From: JACCTU01 sp963700495
Lineage (GTDB): Bacteria; Actinomycetota; Thermoleophilia; Gaiellales; Gaiellaceae
Reading direction: 5' to 3'
DNA: 64,000 bases
Assembly: GCA_963700495.1 (NCBI GenBank)
Contig: CAVOXT010000005.1
Location: forward strand, 1-64,000
The translations under genes and the position numbers were made by a program. Below the pieces are notes generated by a model. That model saw nothing but the letters and a program-made list of their open reading frames with translations, was not told the DNA's origin and did no database searches. Shown piece after piece: positions 52,984 through 61,778 of this stretch (position 1 is the first letter of the stretch; each line of letters starts with the position of its first letter).

Positions 52984-54162
52984 GTGATCCCGCGACGTCA
53001 CCGGCAGCCTGCAGGCGCCCCCGAGGAACCGCTCGCCGACGACGTCGGCGGACTGACCGAGGGCGACCTCTCGGGCATGTTCGCCGCGCCCACGTGGCTG
53101 CGCGACCTCGGGCTGCTCTCGTGGTTCCTGGTCGGGGTCGGCGCGGTCTTGGTAGGCGCGATCTTTCTGCTCGCCGCGATCTCGACGATCGTCCTGCCGG
53201 TCGTCTCGGGCACCATCGTGGCTGCGGTCGCCGGCCCGATGGTGACCAAGCTCCAGGGACGCGGTGTGCCGCGTGCGGCAGGTGCCGCGCTCGCCCTCTT
53301 GCTGCTGATCGCCATCGGCATCGTCGTCGCACTGCTCGTCTTCGGCGGCATCGTCGAGAACGAGGCTGAGATCAAGGCCGCCGCCTCCCAGGCGCTCGAC
53401 AAGGTCGAGGGGTGGACGAACGACGCCGGTGCCGGCGGAACCTCGGGCGCGACGGAGGACGTGTCGAAGTCCGTCCCGGATGCAGGTGGCAAGCTCCTCC
53501 GGGGCGCGGCCAGCGGAATCGAGGATCTGACCTCGCTGGCCTTCTTCCTCTCGTTCGCCCTCTTCAGCACCTTCTTCCTGCTGAAGGACGGGCCGTCGAT
53601 CCGCGGCTGGATCGACCGCCATCTCGGCGTCCCGGTTCCCGTCGCGACCATCGCAACAGGCAACGTCATCAGCTCGCTCCGGCGGTACTTCCTCGGCGTG
53701 ACGATCGTGGCCGCCTTCAACGGGGTGGTGGTCGGGCTCGGCGCCTGGTTACTCGGCGTGCCGCTCGCGGGGACGATTGCCGTGGTCACGTTCGTGACCG
53801 CGTACGTGCCGTTCATCGGTGCGTTCGTGTCGGGCGCGTTCGCGGTCATTCTTGCGTTGGCCACAGAGGGAACGACGACGGCGGCCATCATGCTCGTGAT
53901 CGTCCTGCTCGCGAACGGCTTGCTCCAGAACATCCTCCAGCCGGTCGCGTTCGGAGCGACGCTCGGCCTCAACCCCCTGGTCGTCCTGATCGTGACGATC
54001 GGCGCGGGGAGCCTCTTCGGGATGGTCGGCCTGGTGCTCGGCGCTCCGCTCACGTCCGCGGCGGTCCACATCGCCCGGGATCTCCAGATCGTCAGACGGC
54101 CCGAGCGGGCACCCCCCGCCGAGCCCGCGCCGGAAGCCGAGCCGTTACCCGGCACCAGCTGA
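52984..54162 (+). CDS. AI-2E family transporter / permease
   Basis: A 392-residue AI-2E (PerM/TqsA) membrane protein with about eight hydrophobic segments: VGAVLVGAIFLLAAISTIVL, ALALLLLIAIGIVVALLVFG, a central soluble loop (AEIKAAASQALDKVEGWTND...), LAFFLSFALFSTFFLLKDGP, then VTFVTAYVPFIGAFVSGAFA and the conserved NILQPVAFGATLGLNPLVVL. Family members export small molecules or act in sodium/proton exchange; AI-2 itself is proven for few. GTG 52984 is the first start after the CYTH gene. Confidence 0.86.
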   Translation: MIPRRHRQPAGAPEEPLADDVGGLTEGDLSGMFAAPTWLRDLGLLSWFLVGVGAVLVGAIFLLAAISTIVLPVVSGTIVAAVAGPMVTKLQGRGVPRAAGAALALLLLIAIGIVVALLVFGGIVENEAEIKAAASQALDKVEGWTNDAGAGGTSGATEDVSKSVPDAGGKLLRGAASGIEDLTSLAFFLSFALFSTFFLLKDGPSIRGWIDRHLGVPVPVATIATGNVISSLRRYFLGVTIVAAFNGVVVGLGAWLLGVPLAGTIAVVTFVTAYVPFIGAFVSGAFAVILALATEGTTTAAIMLVIVLLANGLLQNILQPVAFGATLGLNPLVVLIVTIGAGSLFGMVGLVLGAPLTSAAVHIARDLQIVRRPERAPPAEPAPEAEPLPGTS

Positions 54163-54173
54163 GGCGTCTCGCC

Positions 54174-54195
54174 CGAAACGGGTGAACCGGTTTCG
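54174..54195 (+). terminator. Possible terminator hairpin after the AI-2E gene
   Basis: CGAAAC and GTTTCG form a 6-bp stem extended by a G-G mismatch and two more pairs around TGAA, 11 bp after the stop. No T-run, so weak as an intrinsic terminator. Confidence 0.35.
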
Positions 54196-54285
54196 AGAGC
54201 CCTTGTTCGTGCCAGGGTCCCGGCAGTACGCTTCGCAACGGTCGGACTCGTCAGGGGAATCGAGGCGAAGGTTGGCTAGAGCCTG

Positions 54286-56622
54286 ATGGCGCAGCGCGTC
54301 AACACGCGAGGAAGGGTCGCACGCGGAAGCGGGCGCGTTTCTGTTCACCGTCAGGGGACGACCCCGCCGTTCGAGCTGTGCCCGTCCAAGCTCGGCGTCC
54401 CCCCGCTTCGTCCGCGGGTCCTTCGGCGCGGGTCGCTCGTGAGGAGGCTACGCGGGTCCCACTCCACCCGCTTCGTCAGCATGGTCGCGCCCGCCGGGTA
54501 CGGGAAGACGACGCTGCTCGCCCAGTGGGACGCGGCCGATCGGCGGCCGTTTGCGTGGGTCTCCCTCGACGCCTCTGACAACGATCCGGTTGTCCTGCTG
54601 ACCTATGTCGCGTCCGCGCTCGACGCTGTCGATCCGATCGAGCCGAAGGTGTTCAAGGGGGTCGCCTCGGCGGGCGACACGCTCTGGTCGACGGCGCTCC
54701 CGCGGCTCGGGTCGGCGCTTGCATCGATGCGCGAGCCGATCGTGCTCGTCCTCGACGACATCCACGAGCTTCACGACCCTCGCGCGATCGACGCGCTCGC
54801 GGCGCTCTCGCTGCACGTGCCGAGCGGGTCGCAGCTCGTTCTGTCCGGCAGGTCCGAAGCCGACCTTCCGCTGGCCAGATTCCGCGCGGGGGGCGAGCTG
54901 CTGGAGATCGGCCCTGCGGAGCTAGCGCTGACCGACTCGCAGGCTCGGGCGCTCATGGCCACGGCCGGGGTTGCCCTGTCCGATGCGGACGTCGGTGAGC
55001 TGAACGCCCGTGCCGAGGGCTGGGTCGCCGGGCTCTATCTCGCAGCGCTCTCGTTTCAACAGAGCTCGGAACGGCCGAGCGTCTCCGCGTTCGCGGGCGA
55101 CGATCGCTTCGTGACGGACTACCTCCGCTCGGAGCATCTCTCCCGCCTGAAGCCCAAGGTCGTGGAGTTCCTGACGCGGACGTCGATTCTCGAGCGGATG
55201 ATCGCGCCGCTCTGCGACGCGGTGCTCGAACGGCACGACTCGGCGCGGTCGCTCGCGACGCTCGAGAACGCCAACCTGTTCGTCGTGCCGCTCGACCACA
55301 ACCGCGGGTGGTACCGCTACCACCATCTGTTCCGCGACATGCTCCAGTCCGAGCTCGCCCGCCGCGAGCCGGACATGGTCGCGGAGCTGCACCGCCGCGC
55401 GGCCGCCTGGTGCGAGGCCAACGACCTGGCCGACTGGGCGATCAAGCACGCCGCGGCAGCCGGCGACCTCGACACCGTGGCCGCCCTCGTCGCCGCAAAC
55501 GCGTTCCCGTTCTACCGCACGGGCCGGGTGGCGACCGTCGAGCGCTGGCTCTCTGCGTTCGCCGATCCGGAGCTGCTCGAGCGCTATCCGGCGGTTGCTG
55601 TGTTCGGGACCTGGCTCCATGCCCTGCGGGGCAGGCCCGACGAAGCGGAGCGTTGGGCATTTGCGGTCGAGAGCTCCGGTTACGAGGGGCCGATGCCGGA
55701 CGGGAGCAGCTCGCTGCGCCCGTGGGCGGCGATGGTGCGCGCGCTGATGTGCAGGCACGGCATCGCCGAGATGCGCGCGGACGCGGAGCTCGCGATCTCC
55801 GAGCTCAGCCCACGGAGCCCCTGGCTGCCGGTCGCGATGCTGCTGCGAGGCGTCGGCGCGCTACTCGGGGGTGACCTCGAGGAGGCTGACTCGATGCTGA
55901 ACGAGGCCGCAGAAGCTGCCGCGATCGGCGGAGCAACGTACGCCGGTGTGGTGGCTCACTCCGAGCGTGCCCTGCTCGCGCTCGGTCGAGGCGATCTCGA
56001 TGCGGCAGAGGCCGAGCTCGCTCGTGCGCACGCGTTCGTCAAGGACGGGGCGCAGACGGAGTACGTCGTCATGGCGATCCTCTTTGCAGCGAGCGCGAGG
56101 GTTGCTCTCGCGCGCCGTCGCGGAGCCCGTGCGCGCGATGATCTGCTCGGCGCCCAGCGCGTCCGCCCGATGCTGACCCGTGCGCTCTCGTGGCTCGCAG
56201 TCCAGTCGCTGCTCGAGCTCACCCGTGCGCACCTAGCGCTCGGAGACGGCGAAGGCGCCCGAACGCTGTTCCTCGATGCCGACGACGTCCTGGACCGCAG
56301 GCCCGACCTCGGGACGCTCGTCGAGCATGCGACGGAGCTGCGGGAGGAGCTGGCAGCGTTCTCCGAGCAGGCGTCCGGCTGGGCTTCGACGCTGACGACT
56401 GCCGAGCTCCGGCTGCTGCCGCTGCTGACCACGCACCTCTCCTTCCGGGAGATCGCGGAGCGGCTCTTCATCTCGAGGAACACCGTGAAGACGCAGGCGA
56501 TCTCTGTCTACCGGAAGCTGGACGCAACGAGCCGGAGCGAGGCGATCGAGCGCGCGATCGAGCTCGGGCTCGTCGACGAAGCGCTCGCTCCGCGCCCGCT
56601 CGATTTCACCCGCACCGGATGA
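54286..56622 (+). CDS. MalT-like LuxR-family ATP-dependent regulator
   Basis: A 778-residue STAND regulator. Walker A in VAPAGYGKTTLLAQWDAADR (about residues 66-85), Walker B in PIVLVLDDIHEL, winged-helix text with WYRYHHLFRDMLQSELARRE, a long TPR-like sensor region (about 380-690), and a C-terminal LuxR HTH TTAELRLLPLLTTHLSFREI, AERLFISRNTVKTQAISVYR. MalT-type proteins activate genes in response to a bound inducer and ATP. The downstream glucan and pentose-phosphate genes make a carbohydrate role plausible. Start chosen at ATG 54286; a later start near 54480 would remove a basic, unconserved stretch. Confidence 0.88.
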   Translation: MAQRVNTRGRVARGSGRVSVHRQGTTPPFELCPSKLGVPPLRPRVLRRGSLVRRLRGSHSTRFVSMVAPAGYGKTTLLAQWDAADRRPFAWVSLDASDNDPVVLLTYVASALDAVDPIEPKVFKGVASAGDTLWSTALPRLGSALASMREPIVLVLDDIHELHDPRAIDALAALSLHVPSGSQLVLSGRSEADLPLARFRAGGELLEIGPAELALTDSQARALMATAGVALSDADVGELNARAEGWVAGLYLAALSFQQSSERPSVSAFAGDDRFVTDYLRSEHLSRLKPKVVEFLTRTSILERMIAPLCDAVLERHDSARSLATLENANLFVVPLDHNRGWYRYHHLFRDMLQSELARREPDMVAELHRRAAAWCEANDLADWAIKHAAAAGDLDTVAALVAANAFPFYRTGRVATVERWLSAFADPELLERYPAVAVFGTWLHALRGRPDEAERWAFAVESSGYEGPMPDGSSSLRPWAAMVRALMCRHGIAEMRADAELAISELSPRSPWLPVAMLLRGVGALLGGDLEEADSMLNEAAEAAAIGGATYAGVVAHSERALLALGRGDLDAAEAELARAHAFVKDGAQTEYVVMAILFAASARVALARRRGARARDDLLGAQRVRPMLTRALSWLAVQSLLELTRAHLALGDGEGARTLFLDADDVLDRRPDLGTLVEHATELREELAAFSEQASGWASTLTTAELRLLPLLTTHLSFREIAERLFISRNTVKTQAISVYRKLDATSRSEAIERAIELGLVDEALAPRPLDFTRTG

Positions 56623-56665
56623 TGCCGCACCTCCCTGCGAGCGGTCGAATGACGGCAGCAGCGCA

Positions 56666-57016
56666 GTGGAGGACTACAAGGTCACCCTACGCAGGCTTGC
56701 CCTTCGCGACGATCGGTATGTCGACGCGGTGCTTTCGGAGGAACGCGCGAGCCCGGTCCTGTCGGGGCTGGGTCGGCGGTCGCACGCGCTCGTTCGGATC
56801 GCCTCGCTGATCGCGATCGACGCGGCCCCTCCCTCGTACATGAGCGCGGTCGACGCGGGCCTCGAGGCCGGCCTGTCGAGGGACGAGATCGTCGGCGTGC
56901 TGATTGCGGTCATGCCGATCGTCGGCGTCGCGCGTGTGGTCTCGGCCGCGCCGGATCTCGCGCTCGCGCTCGGATACGACGTCGCCGAGGCGTTCGAGGT
57001 CGCGAGCAGCGAGTGA
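56666..57016 (+). CDS. Carboxymuconolactone decarboxylase-like protein
   Basis: A 116-residue all-helical protein of the CMD/AhpD superfamily: ALVRIASLIAIDAAPPSYMS, VDAGLEAGLSRDEIVGVLIA, VMPIVGVARVVSAAPDLALA. It lacks the Cys-x-x-Cys of AhpD peroxidase partners, so it is closer to the decarboxylase branch or is catalytically different. GTG start; stop overlaps the next GTG. Downstream of the MalT-like gene by 43 bp. Confidence 0.72.
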   Translation: MEDYKVTLRRLALRDDRYVDAVLSEERASPVLSGLGRRSHALVRIASLIAIDAAPPSYMSAVDAGLEAGLSRDEIVGVLIAVMPIVGVARVVSAAPDLALALGYDVAEAFEVASSE

Positions 57017-57378
57017 ACGTCGACCCGGTCGCGCTGGAGTTCCGAACGGCGCTCGAGACCGCGTACACCACCGGCGAGCGAGACAGCGTCCACCGTCTGC
57101 TCTCGGACGACGTCGAGTGGGTCACGCCGCAGCGGACGCTCTCGGGGATCGACGCGGTGAAAGAGCAGCTGACGTGGGGCTCCGTGCCGGACAAGCTCGA
57201 GGCGGAGTTCGAGGACGTCGAGTGGCAGGACCTCGGCGACGGCCGTGTCGGTTTCGAGCTGCGACAGGTCTACCGGATGAGGGAGACAGGCGACTTCGCG
57301 TACGAGCGGCGGCGCAAGGTCGAGCTGACGATCGAGGGCGGCAAGATCAGCCGCTACGAGATGCGGATCGTCGGCTAG
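57013..57378 (+). CDS. SnoaL/NTF2-like protein
   Basis: A 121-residue NTF2-like protein: VALEFRTALETAYTTGERDS, LLSDDVEWVTPQRTLSGIDA, VEWQDLGDGRVGFELRQVYR, KVELTIEGGKISRYEMRIVG. GTG start coupled to the CMD-like gene. The fold is clear; ligand or reaction is not. Confidence 0.72.
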   Translation: MNVDPVALEFRTALETAYTTGERDSVHRLLSDDVEWVTPQRTLSGIDAVKEQLTWGSVPDKLEAEFEDVEWQDLGDGRVGFELRQVYRMRETGDFAYERRRKVELTIEGGKISRYEMRIVG

Positions 57379-57501
57379 AGAGTGAAGTCTCGGAGGGCAC
57401 CCCTCAGGGCATCGGCCGGTGGTGCCGATAGGAGCAAGACGATCGGCCGGCTCGATGCCTCGTCCGAGTCGGCCCCGACAATGAGAGTGGGAAATGCGTC
57501 G

Positions 57502-57774
57502 ATGTCCGGCACCGCACCTCCGCTAACCGTCACGGAGAGTGACGGCCGGGTTCGCCTCCACCTCGGCAGCCTCGCGCACGGTGACGGCAACTCGCTGCAG
57601 GACGCCGGCGACGATCTCGTCCGCTCCGTGCTCCGGCTCCTGGCGGCGTTTCGCACGGGCGGCTTCTCGTCGTCGATGGAGGTCCTGCCCGATCTCGAGA
57701 CGGCGGGGTACCTCCACGAGCTCGGTGAGATCGCAGCGGCGGGCGGCGACATCCGTGTGCGCCTGTTCGGCTGA
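57502..57774 (+). CDS. Small hypothetical protein
   Basis: A 90-residue protein from ATG 57502 (frame open upstream to GTG 57382). VRLHLGSLAHGDGNSLQDAG, DDLVRSVLRLLAAFRTGGFS and AGYLHELGEIAAAGGDIRVR suggest a small alpha/beta fold. Family not recognised. Ends 23 bp before the convergent debranching enzyme gene. The opposite strand is also open here, but the plus-strand text is more protein-like. Confidence 0.5.
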   Translation: MSGTAPPLTVTESDGRVRLHLGSLAHGDGNSLQDAGDDLVRSVLRLLAAFRTGGFSSSMEVLPDLETAGYLHELGEIAAAGGDIRVRLFG

Positions 57775-57796
57775 CCGCTACCGGGGGTGAACGCCG

Positions 57797-59833
57797 CTAG
57801 ACGCGGACGCGGCCGCGTCCGAAGGCGTCGATCCGGCCCCAGCGCCCGGGGATGTCGAGCAGCTCGACGTGCCCGATGCCCGCGGGGAGAACCGGGTCAA
57901 CGATGAGGTTGTCCCCGGTCGGCTCGAGCCCGAGCATCGCGCGTAGCAGGAGCAGGGGGGTGCCGGTGGACCAGGCCTGCGGGCTGCACGCGGTCGGATA
58001 CTGCACCGGGTACTTCGTGAGCGAGCGTTCATAACCGCCGAATGCTTCGGGCAGGCGGCCGTCGAAGAACTCGGCGGCATCGAGGATCCCGGAGGCGATC
58101 TCGGCCGCCTCCCGCTTGAAGCCGTAGCGCCGTAGACCCCACGCGATGAACGAGTTGTCGAACGGCCAGACGGTGCCGACGTGGTACCCGATCGGGTTGT
58201 AGCGCCCCTCTCCCTCGGCCAGCGTCCGGACGCCCCACCCGGAGAACAGCCTCTTTCCCATCAGGTGCTCCACGACCGCTTTCGCCTTCGACTTGTCGAC
58301 GATGCCGCTCCAGAGCAGATGGCCGTTGTTCGAGGCCAGCGCGTCGACCTGGTTGCCGTCGGGGTCGAGTGCGAGCGCGAAGTACTCGCCGTCTTCCACC
58401 CAGAAGTCGCGGTTGAAGCGGCGCTTGAGATCGGCCGCCTCCTTCTCGAGTCGTTCCGCGAGCTCGACGTCCTTCCAGACCAGGCGCGCCAGGCGGGCGC
58501 CGCGCACCTTCGCGTCGTAGGCGTACCCCTGGAGCTCGCACGTCGCGCGAGGGAAGCCCGGGAGCTTTCCGTCGCTGTAGGAGATCGAGTCCCACGAGTC
58601 CTTCCAGCACTGATTCTCGAGGCCGGTCTTCTCGTTGCGGCGCCGGTACGAGATGTAGCCGTTGCCCAGCAGGTCTGCGTACTCGTCGATCCAGTTCAAC
58701 GCGGCCCGCGCCTCACGCTCGAGGTCGCGCACGAGCCGCCGGTCGCCGGTCCAACGCTCGTACTCGTCGAGCAGCACCACGTAGAGCGGCGTCGCGTCGG
58801 CGCAGCCGTAGTACGGGGAGTGGGGGCGCTCCTCGAACGCCGTCATCTCGCCGTAGCGCATCTCGTGGAGGATGCGCCCGGGGTCCTCGTCGCGGAAGTC
58901 GTCCACGCGGCTGCCCTGCCAGTCTCCGAGGGCGAGCAGCGTCGTCGCGGCGAGCTCCGGCGTGAACGGCAGCGCCTGAAGGCTCGTGAAGATGCTGTCG
59001 CGGCCGAACATGGTCATGAACCAGGGCAGACCGGCCGCAGGCAGGCTCCTGCCTCCGGCAATGGGCGGCGTGAAGCGTAGCGCGGCGAGGTCGACGAGGC
59101 TCCGCCGGTACGTCGCCTTCAGCGGGTCCCAGTCGCACTCGATACGCGGTGCGTCGGCGAGCCACCGCTCCAGGCTGCGCTCCATGTTCGGGCGGGCCCG
59201 TCCGCCGCGTCCGTACTTCGGCCGGGTGTAGTGCCCGCCGGCGCCGACTGCAGTGACGACTTCGAGATCCGTCGACCACTCGCCGTGGGCCGGAAGCCGA
59301 ACCTCGAAGGTCATGCCCTGCTCGTCGAGCTTTGCCCGGGCCGACGACGAGATCACCGTCTGGCGCTCGTAGGTGTCGCGCTCATAGCCGAGCACCAGCC
59401 GGCCGCTCTGGACGCGGGACGAGTACGAGCCCTTCTTCTTCAACGCATCCTTCACCTCGAACAGATCTGCGAAGTCGCTTCCGGCCTCGATGCGGATCGT
59501 GAGGGTGACCGCCTTGTCGTCGTGGTTGAGGATCGTGAGCTCCTCGTGGAAGCCGTCGCCGACCGCGCGCCGGCGGATGACCGAGAGCTTCGCGTCGATG
59601 TAGACGGTGCCCGTGCCGGGCACGAGGAAGAAGCGCGCTTCGAAGTACTGGAGATCGTCGACCGAGAGGGGGTTGAGCCGCTGGCCGTTCACGGTCAGCA
59701 CCCACTTCGACAGGAACCGGGTGTCGAACGAGAAGAGGCCGGTCGGGTCTGTGAGCGATGCCTCGATGTCGCCGGCCGAGTCGCTGACGACAAACGTATT
59801 GCCGTCGAGGATCTTGACAGACCCGTCGCTCAT
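57797..59833 (-). CDS. Glycogen debranching enzyme-like amylo-alpha-1,6-glucosidase
   Basis: A 678-residue protein. The N-terminal glycogen-debranching domain (about 1-200) shows SLTDPTGLFSFDTRFLSKWV and FFLVPGTGTVYIDAKLSVIR. The (alpha/alpha)6 catalytic domain follows: PWFMTMFGRDSIFTSLQALP, RYGEMTAFEERPHSPYYGCA, DATPLYVVLLDEYERWTG, WKDSWDSISYSDG, VGTVWPFDNSFIAWGLRRYG and QAWSTGTPLLLLRAMLGLEP. Members act on glycogen or related oligosaccharides. ATG overlaps the SCP2 gene stop (ATGA). Divergent from zwf across a region containing conserved element B. Confidence 0.87.
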   Translation of the reverse strand: MSDGSVKILDGNTFVVSDSAGDIEASLTDPTGLFSFDTRFLSKWVLTVNGQRLNPLSVDDLQYFEARFFLVPGTGTVYIDAKLSVIRRRAVGDGFHEELTILNHDDKAVTLTIRIEAGSDFADLFEVKDALKKKGSYSSRVQSGRLVLGYERDTYERQTVISSSARAKLDEQGMTFEVRLPAHGEWSTDLEVVTAVGAGGHYTRPKYGRGGRARPNMERSLERWLADAPRIECDWDPLKATYRRSLVDLAALRFTPPIAGGRSLPAAGLPWFMTMFGRDSIFTSLQALPFTPELAATTLLALGDWQGSRVDDFRDEDPGRILHEMRYGEMTAFEERPHSPYYGCADATPLYVVLLDEYERWTGDRRLVRDLEREARAALNWIDEYADLLGNGYISYRRRNEKTGLENQCWKDSWDSISYSDGKLPGFPRATCELQGYAYDAKVRGARLARLVWKDVELAERLEKEAADLKRRFNRDFWVEDGEYFALALDPDGNQVDALASNNGHLLWSGIVDKSKAKAVVEHLMGKRLFSGWGVRTLAEGEGRYNPIGYHVGTVWPFDNSFIAWGLRRYGFKREAAEIASGILDAAEFFDGRLPEAFGGYERSLTKYPVQYPTACSPQAWSTGTPLLLLRAMLGLEPTGDNLIVDPVLPAGIGHVELLDIPGRWGRIDAFGRGRVRV

Positions 59834-60177
59834 GACCGTTTCCTAGCCTTCGGTGGGCCGGGAAACAGACGCTGGAACAACACCACCAGCTCGAGGTTAC
59901 CCTCGACGCCGAACTCTCCCCGGAGCATCGCCGTCACCGGGTTCGCCTTGCCGGTCACGATTCCGTCGAACAGATCCTTGTTCGTCCGGGCGATGGTGTC
60001 AGCACTTCCGTTTGCGCGTGAAACCTTGACGTCGCCCTTGTTGATCACGACCCGCCACCGTACGGTGCGCTTTCCGTCCGTGAGGTCGAAGCGCATCGTG
60101 CCCGTCGCTCTCGCGAGCGCGGGCTCGTGTCCGCGCTTGCCAAGCTGCTCGAAGAACTCCGTGGTCGCGTCCGGCAT
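59830..60177 (-). CDS. SCP2 sterol-binding domain protein
   Basis: A 115-residue single SCP2-like domain from ATG 60177: TEFFEQLGKRGHEPALARAT, GTMRFDLTDGKRTVRWRVVI, KGDVKVSRANGSADTIARTN, FDGIVTGKANPVTAMLRGEF and VEGNLELVVLFQRLFPGPPK. Binds lipids or acyl chains. Coupled to the debranching gene, which is an odd pairing; perhaps related to lipid-linked glycan handling. Confidence 0.78.
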   Translation of the reverse strand: MPDATTEFFEQLGKRGHEPALARATGTMRFDLTDGKRTVRWRVVINKGDVKVSRANGSADTIARTNKDLFDGIVTGKANPVTAMLRGEFGVEGNLELVVLFQRLFPGPPKARKRS

Positions 60178-60230
60178 CGCCCGCCTCCTAGTCGCTCGCC
60201 ACCCGATTTCACACCTGTGGGAGGCAACCG

Positions 60231-60280
60231 GCATCGTTCGGAATGGATGAAAAGCGGACTTTCGTCCGGTTTGGGTGATG
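60231..60280 (+). promoter_or_regulatory. Conserved intergenic element, copy B
   Basis: GCATCGTTCG (60231-60240), 4 nt, GGATGAAAAG (60245-60254), hairpin CGGAC-TTTC-GTCCG (60255-60268), GTGATG (60275-60280). Same blocks and order as 52026-52073, with the identical 4-nt spacing and 20 rather than 18 nt before GTGATG. TAGCTT (60301-60306) lies 20 nt further on as a possible -10 for zwf. Both copies lie between divergent genes. Confidence 0.55.
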
Positions 60281-60347
60281 AGCACAGCCCTTTCGCGGCG
60301 TAGCTTCGACCGACCTGTTCGGGAGGGTCGGTGAAGGGAGGTCCGCA

Positions 60348-61778
60348 ATGGAAACGGCGACGCGACCGGTGACGAAGGGTGCGGACGCCGGGTCAGAGGT
60401 CGAGCGCGCGGGAGACGTGTTCGTGATCTTCGGGATCACGGGCGACCTGGCGAAGGTGATGACGTTCCGGTCGCTGTACCGGCTCGAGAAGCGCGGGCTC
60501 CTCGACTGCCCGATCGTCGGCGTGGCGGTGGACGACTGGAAGATCGAGCACCTGCGCGACCATGCCCGCGCCTCGATCGAGACCGCCGGCGAACAGGTCG
60601 ACCCGGAGGTGTTCAAGCGCTTCGCGGACCGACTCTCCTACGTCCAGGGCGACTTCGGGGACGCGGCGACCTACGAGCGGGTGGGCAAGGCGATCTCCGG
60701 CGCGAGCACGCCCGTCTTCTATCTCGAGATCCCGCCTTTCCTCTTCGGCCGGACAGTAGGAGGGCTCGCCGAGGCCGGGCTGACCGCCAACGCGCGCGTC
60801 GTCGTCGAGAAGCCGTTCGGCCACGACCAGGCCTCGGCCCGCGCGCTGGCCGACGAGCTGCATGGGTACATCGACGAGTCCCAGCTGTACCGGATCGACC
60901 ATTACCTGGGGAAGATGGGGCTCGAGGAGATCCTCCACCTGCGGTTCGCGAACGCGATCCTCGAGCCGCTCTGGAGCCGGACCTACCTCGAGAGCGTCGA
61001 GATCACGATGGCGGAGGACTTCGGGGTCGAGGATCGCGGGCACTTCTACGATCCGGTCGGCGCGCTCCGCGACGTCGTCGTCAACCACCTCATGCAGGTC
61101 GTCGCGGCCTGCGCGATGGAGGCGCCCTCGCGCGGTGACCCGCAGACGATCAAGGACGCACAGGTCGCCACGTTCCGTGCGATCGCCCCGGCGGATCCCG
61201 CTCATTACGTGCGCGGGCAGTACGACGGCTACCGCGAGATCGACGGCGTCGCGCCGGACTCGACGACCGAGACCTACGCCGCCCTCCGTCTCGACATCGA
61301 GAACTGGCGCTGGGCCGGTGTTCCGTTCTTCCTCCGCACCGGGAAACGCCTGCCGGTCACGCAGACCGAGCTCCGGCTCGTCTTCAAGCATGCGCCCAAG
61401 CTGGGCTTCAAGGCCTTCGACCATCGGCCGGAGGCGAACCAGCTCGTGGTCAAGCTCGACCCGTCCACCGGAATCCGGCTGATCGTCGAGGCCCACCGCG
61501 CCGACGGTGCGAGACGGATCGAGCTCGACATGGAGTTCGCCGATGAGGGAGGCGAGGGCCCGACTCCCTACGAGGTTCTGCTCCACGCAGCGATGGTCGG
61601 CGACAGCACGCGCTTCACACGCCAGGACGGCGTCGAGGAGACGTGGCGGATCATGCAACCGCTGCTCGACGCGCCCCCGCCGGTGGACGCCTACGCGCCG
61701 GGCTCGTGGGGCCCGGCGGCCGCCGACGACCTCGTCGCCGGCCACGGGCGCTGGCACGGCCCCTGGGTGGCGGCATGA
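60348..61778 (+). CDS. zwf: Glucose-6-phosphate 1-dehydrogenase
   Basis: First step of the oxidative pentose-phosphate pathway (glucose-6-P to 6-phosphogluconolactone, making NADPH). NADP loop FGITGDLAKVMTFRSLYRLE, substrate motif VVEKPFGHDQASARALADEL, active-site RIDHYLGKMGLEEILHLRFA (about residue 184), then FLRTGKRLPVTQTELRLVFK and a C-terminal DAPPPVDAYAPGSWGPAAAD. 476 residues, normal. A strong AGGGAGGT ribosome-binding site precedes ATG 60348, unlike the leaderless genes. Stop overlaps the GH15 gene (ATGA). No opcA, gnd or pgl in the window. Confidence 0.92.
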   Translation: METATRPVTKGADAGSEVERAGDVFVIFGITGDLAKVMTFRSLYRLEKRGLLDCPIVGVAVDDWKIEHLRDHARASIETAGEQVDPEVFKRFADRLSYVQGDFGDAATYERVGKAISGASTPVFYLEIPPFLFGRTVGGLAEAGLTANARVVVEKPFGHDQASARALADELHGYIDESQLYRIDHYLGKMGLEEILHLRFANAILEPLWSRTYLESVEITMAEDFGVEDRGHFYDPVGALRDVVVNHLMQVVAACAMEAPSRGDPQTIKDAQVATFRAIAPADPAHYVRGQYDGYREIDGVAPDSTTETYAALRLDIENWRWAGVPFFLRTGKRLPVTQTELRLVFKHAPKLGFKAFDHRPEANQLVVKLDPSTGIRLIVEAHRADGARRIELDMEFADEGGEGPTPYEVLLHAAMVGDSTRFTRQDGVEETWRIMQPLLDAPPPVDAYAPGSWGPAAADDLVAGHGRWHGPWVAA

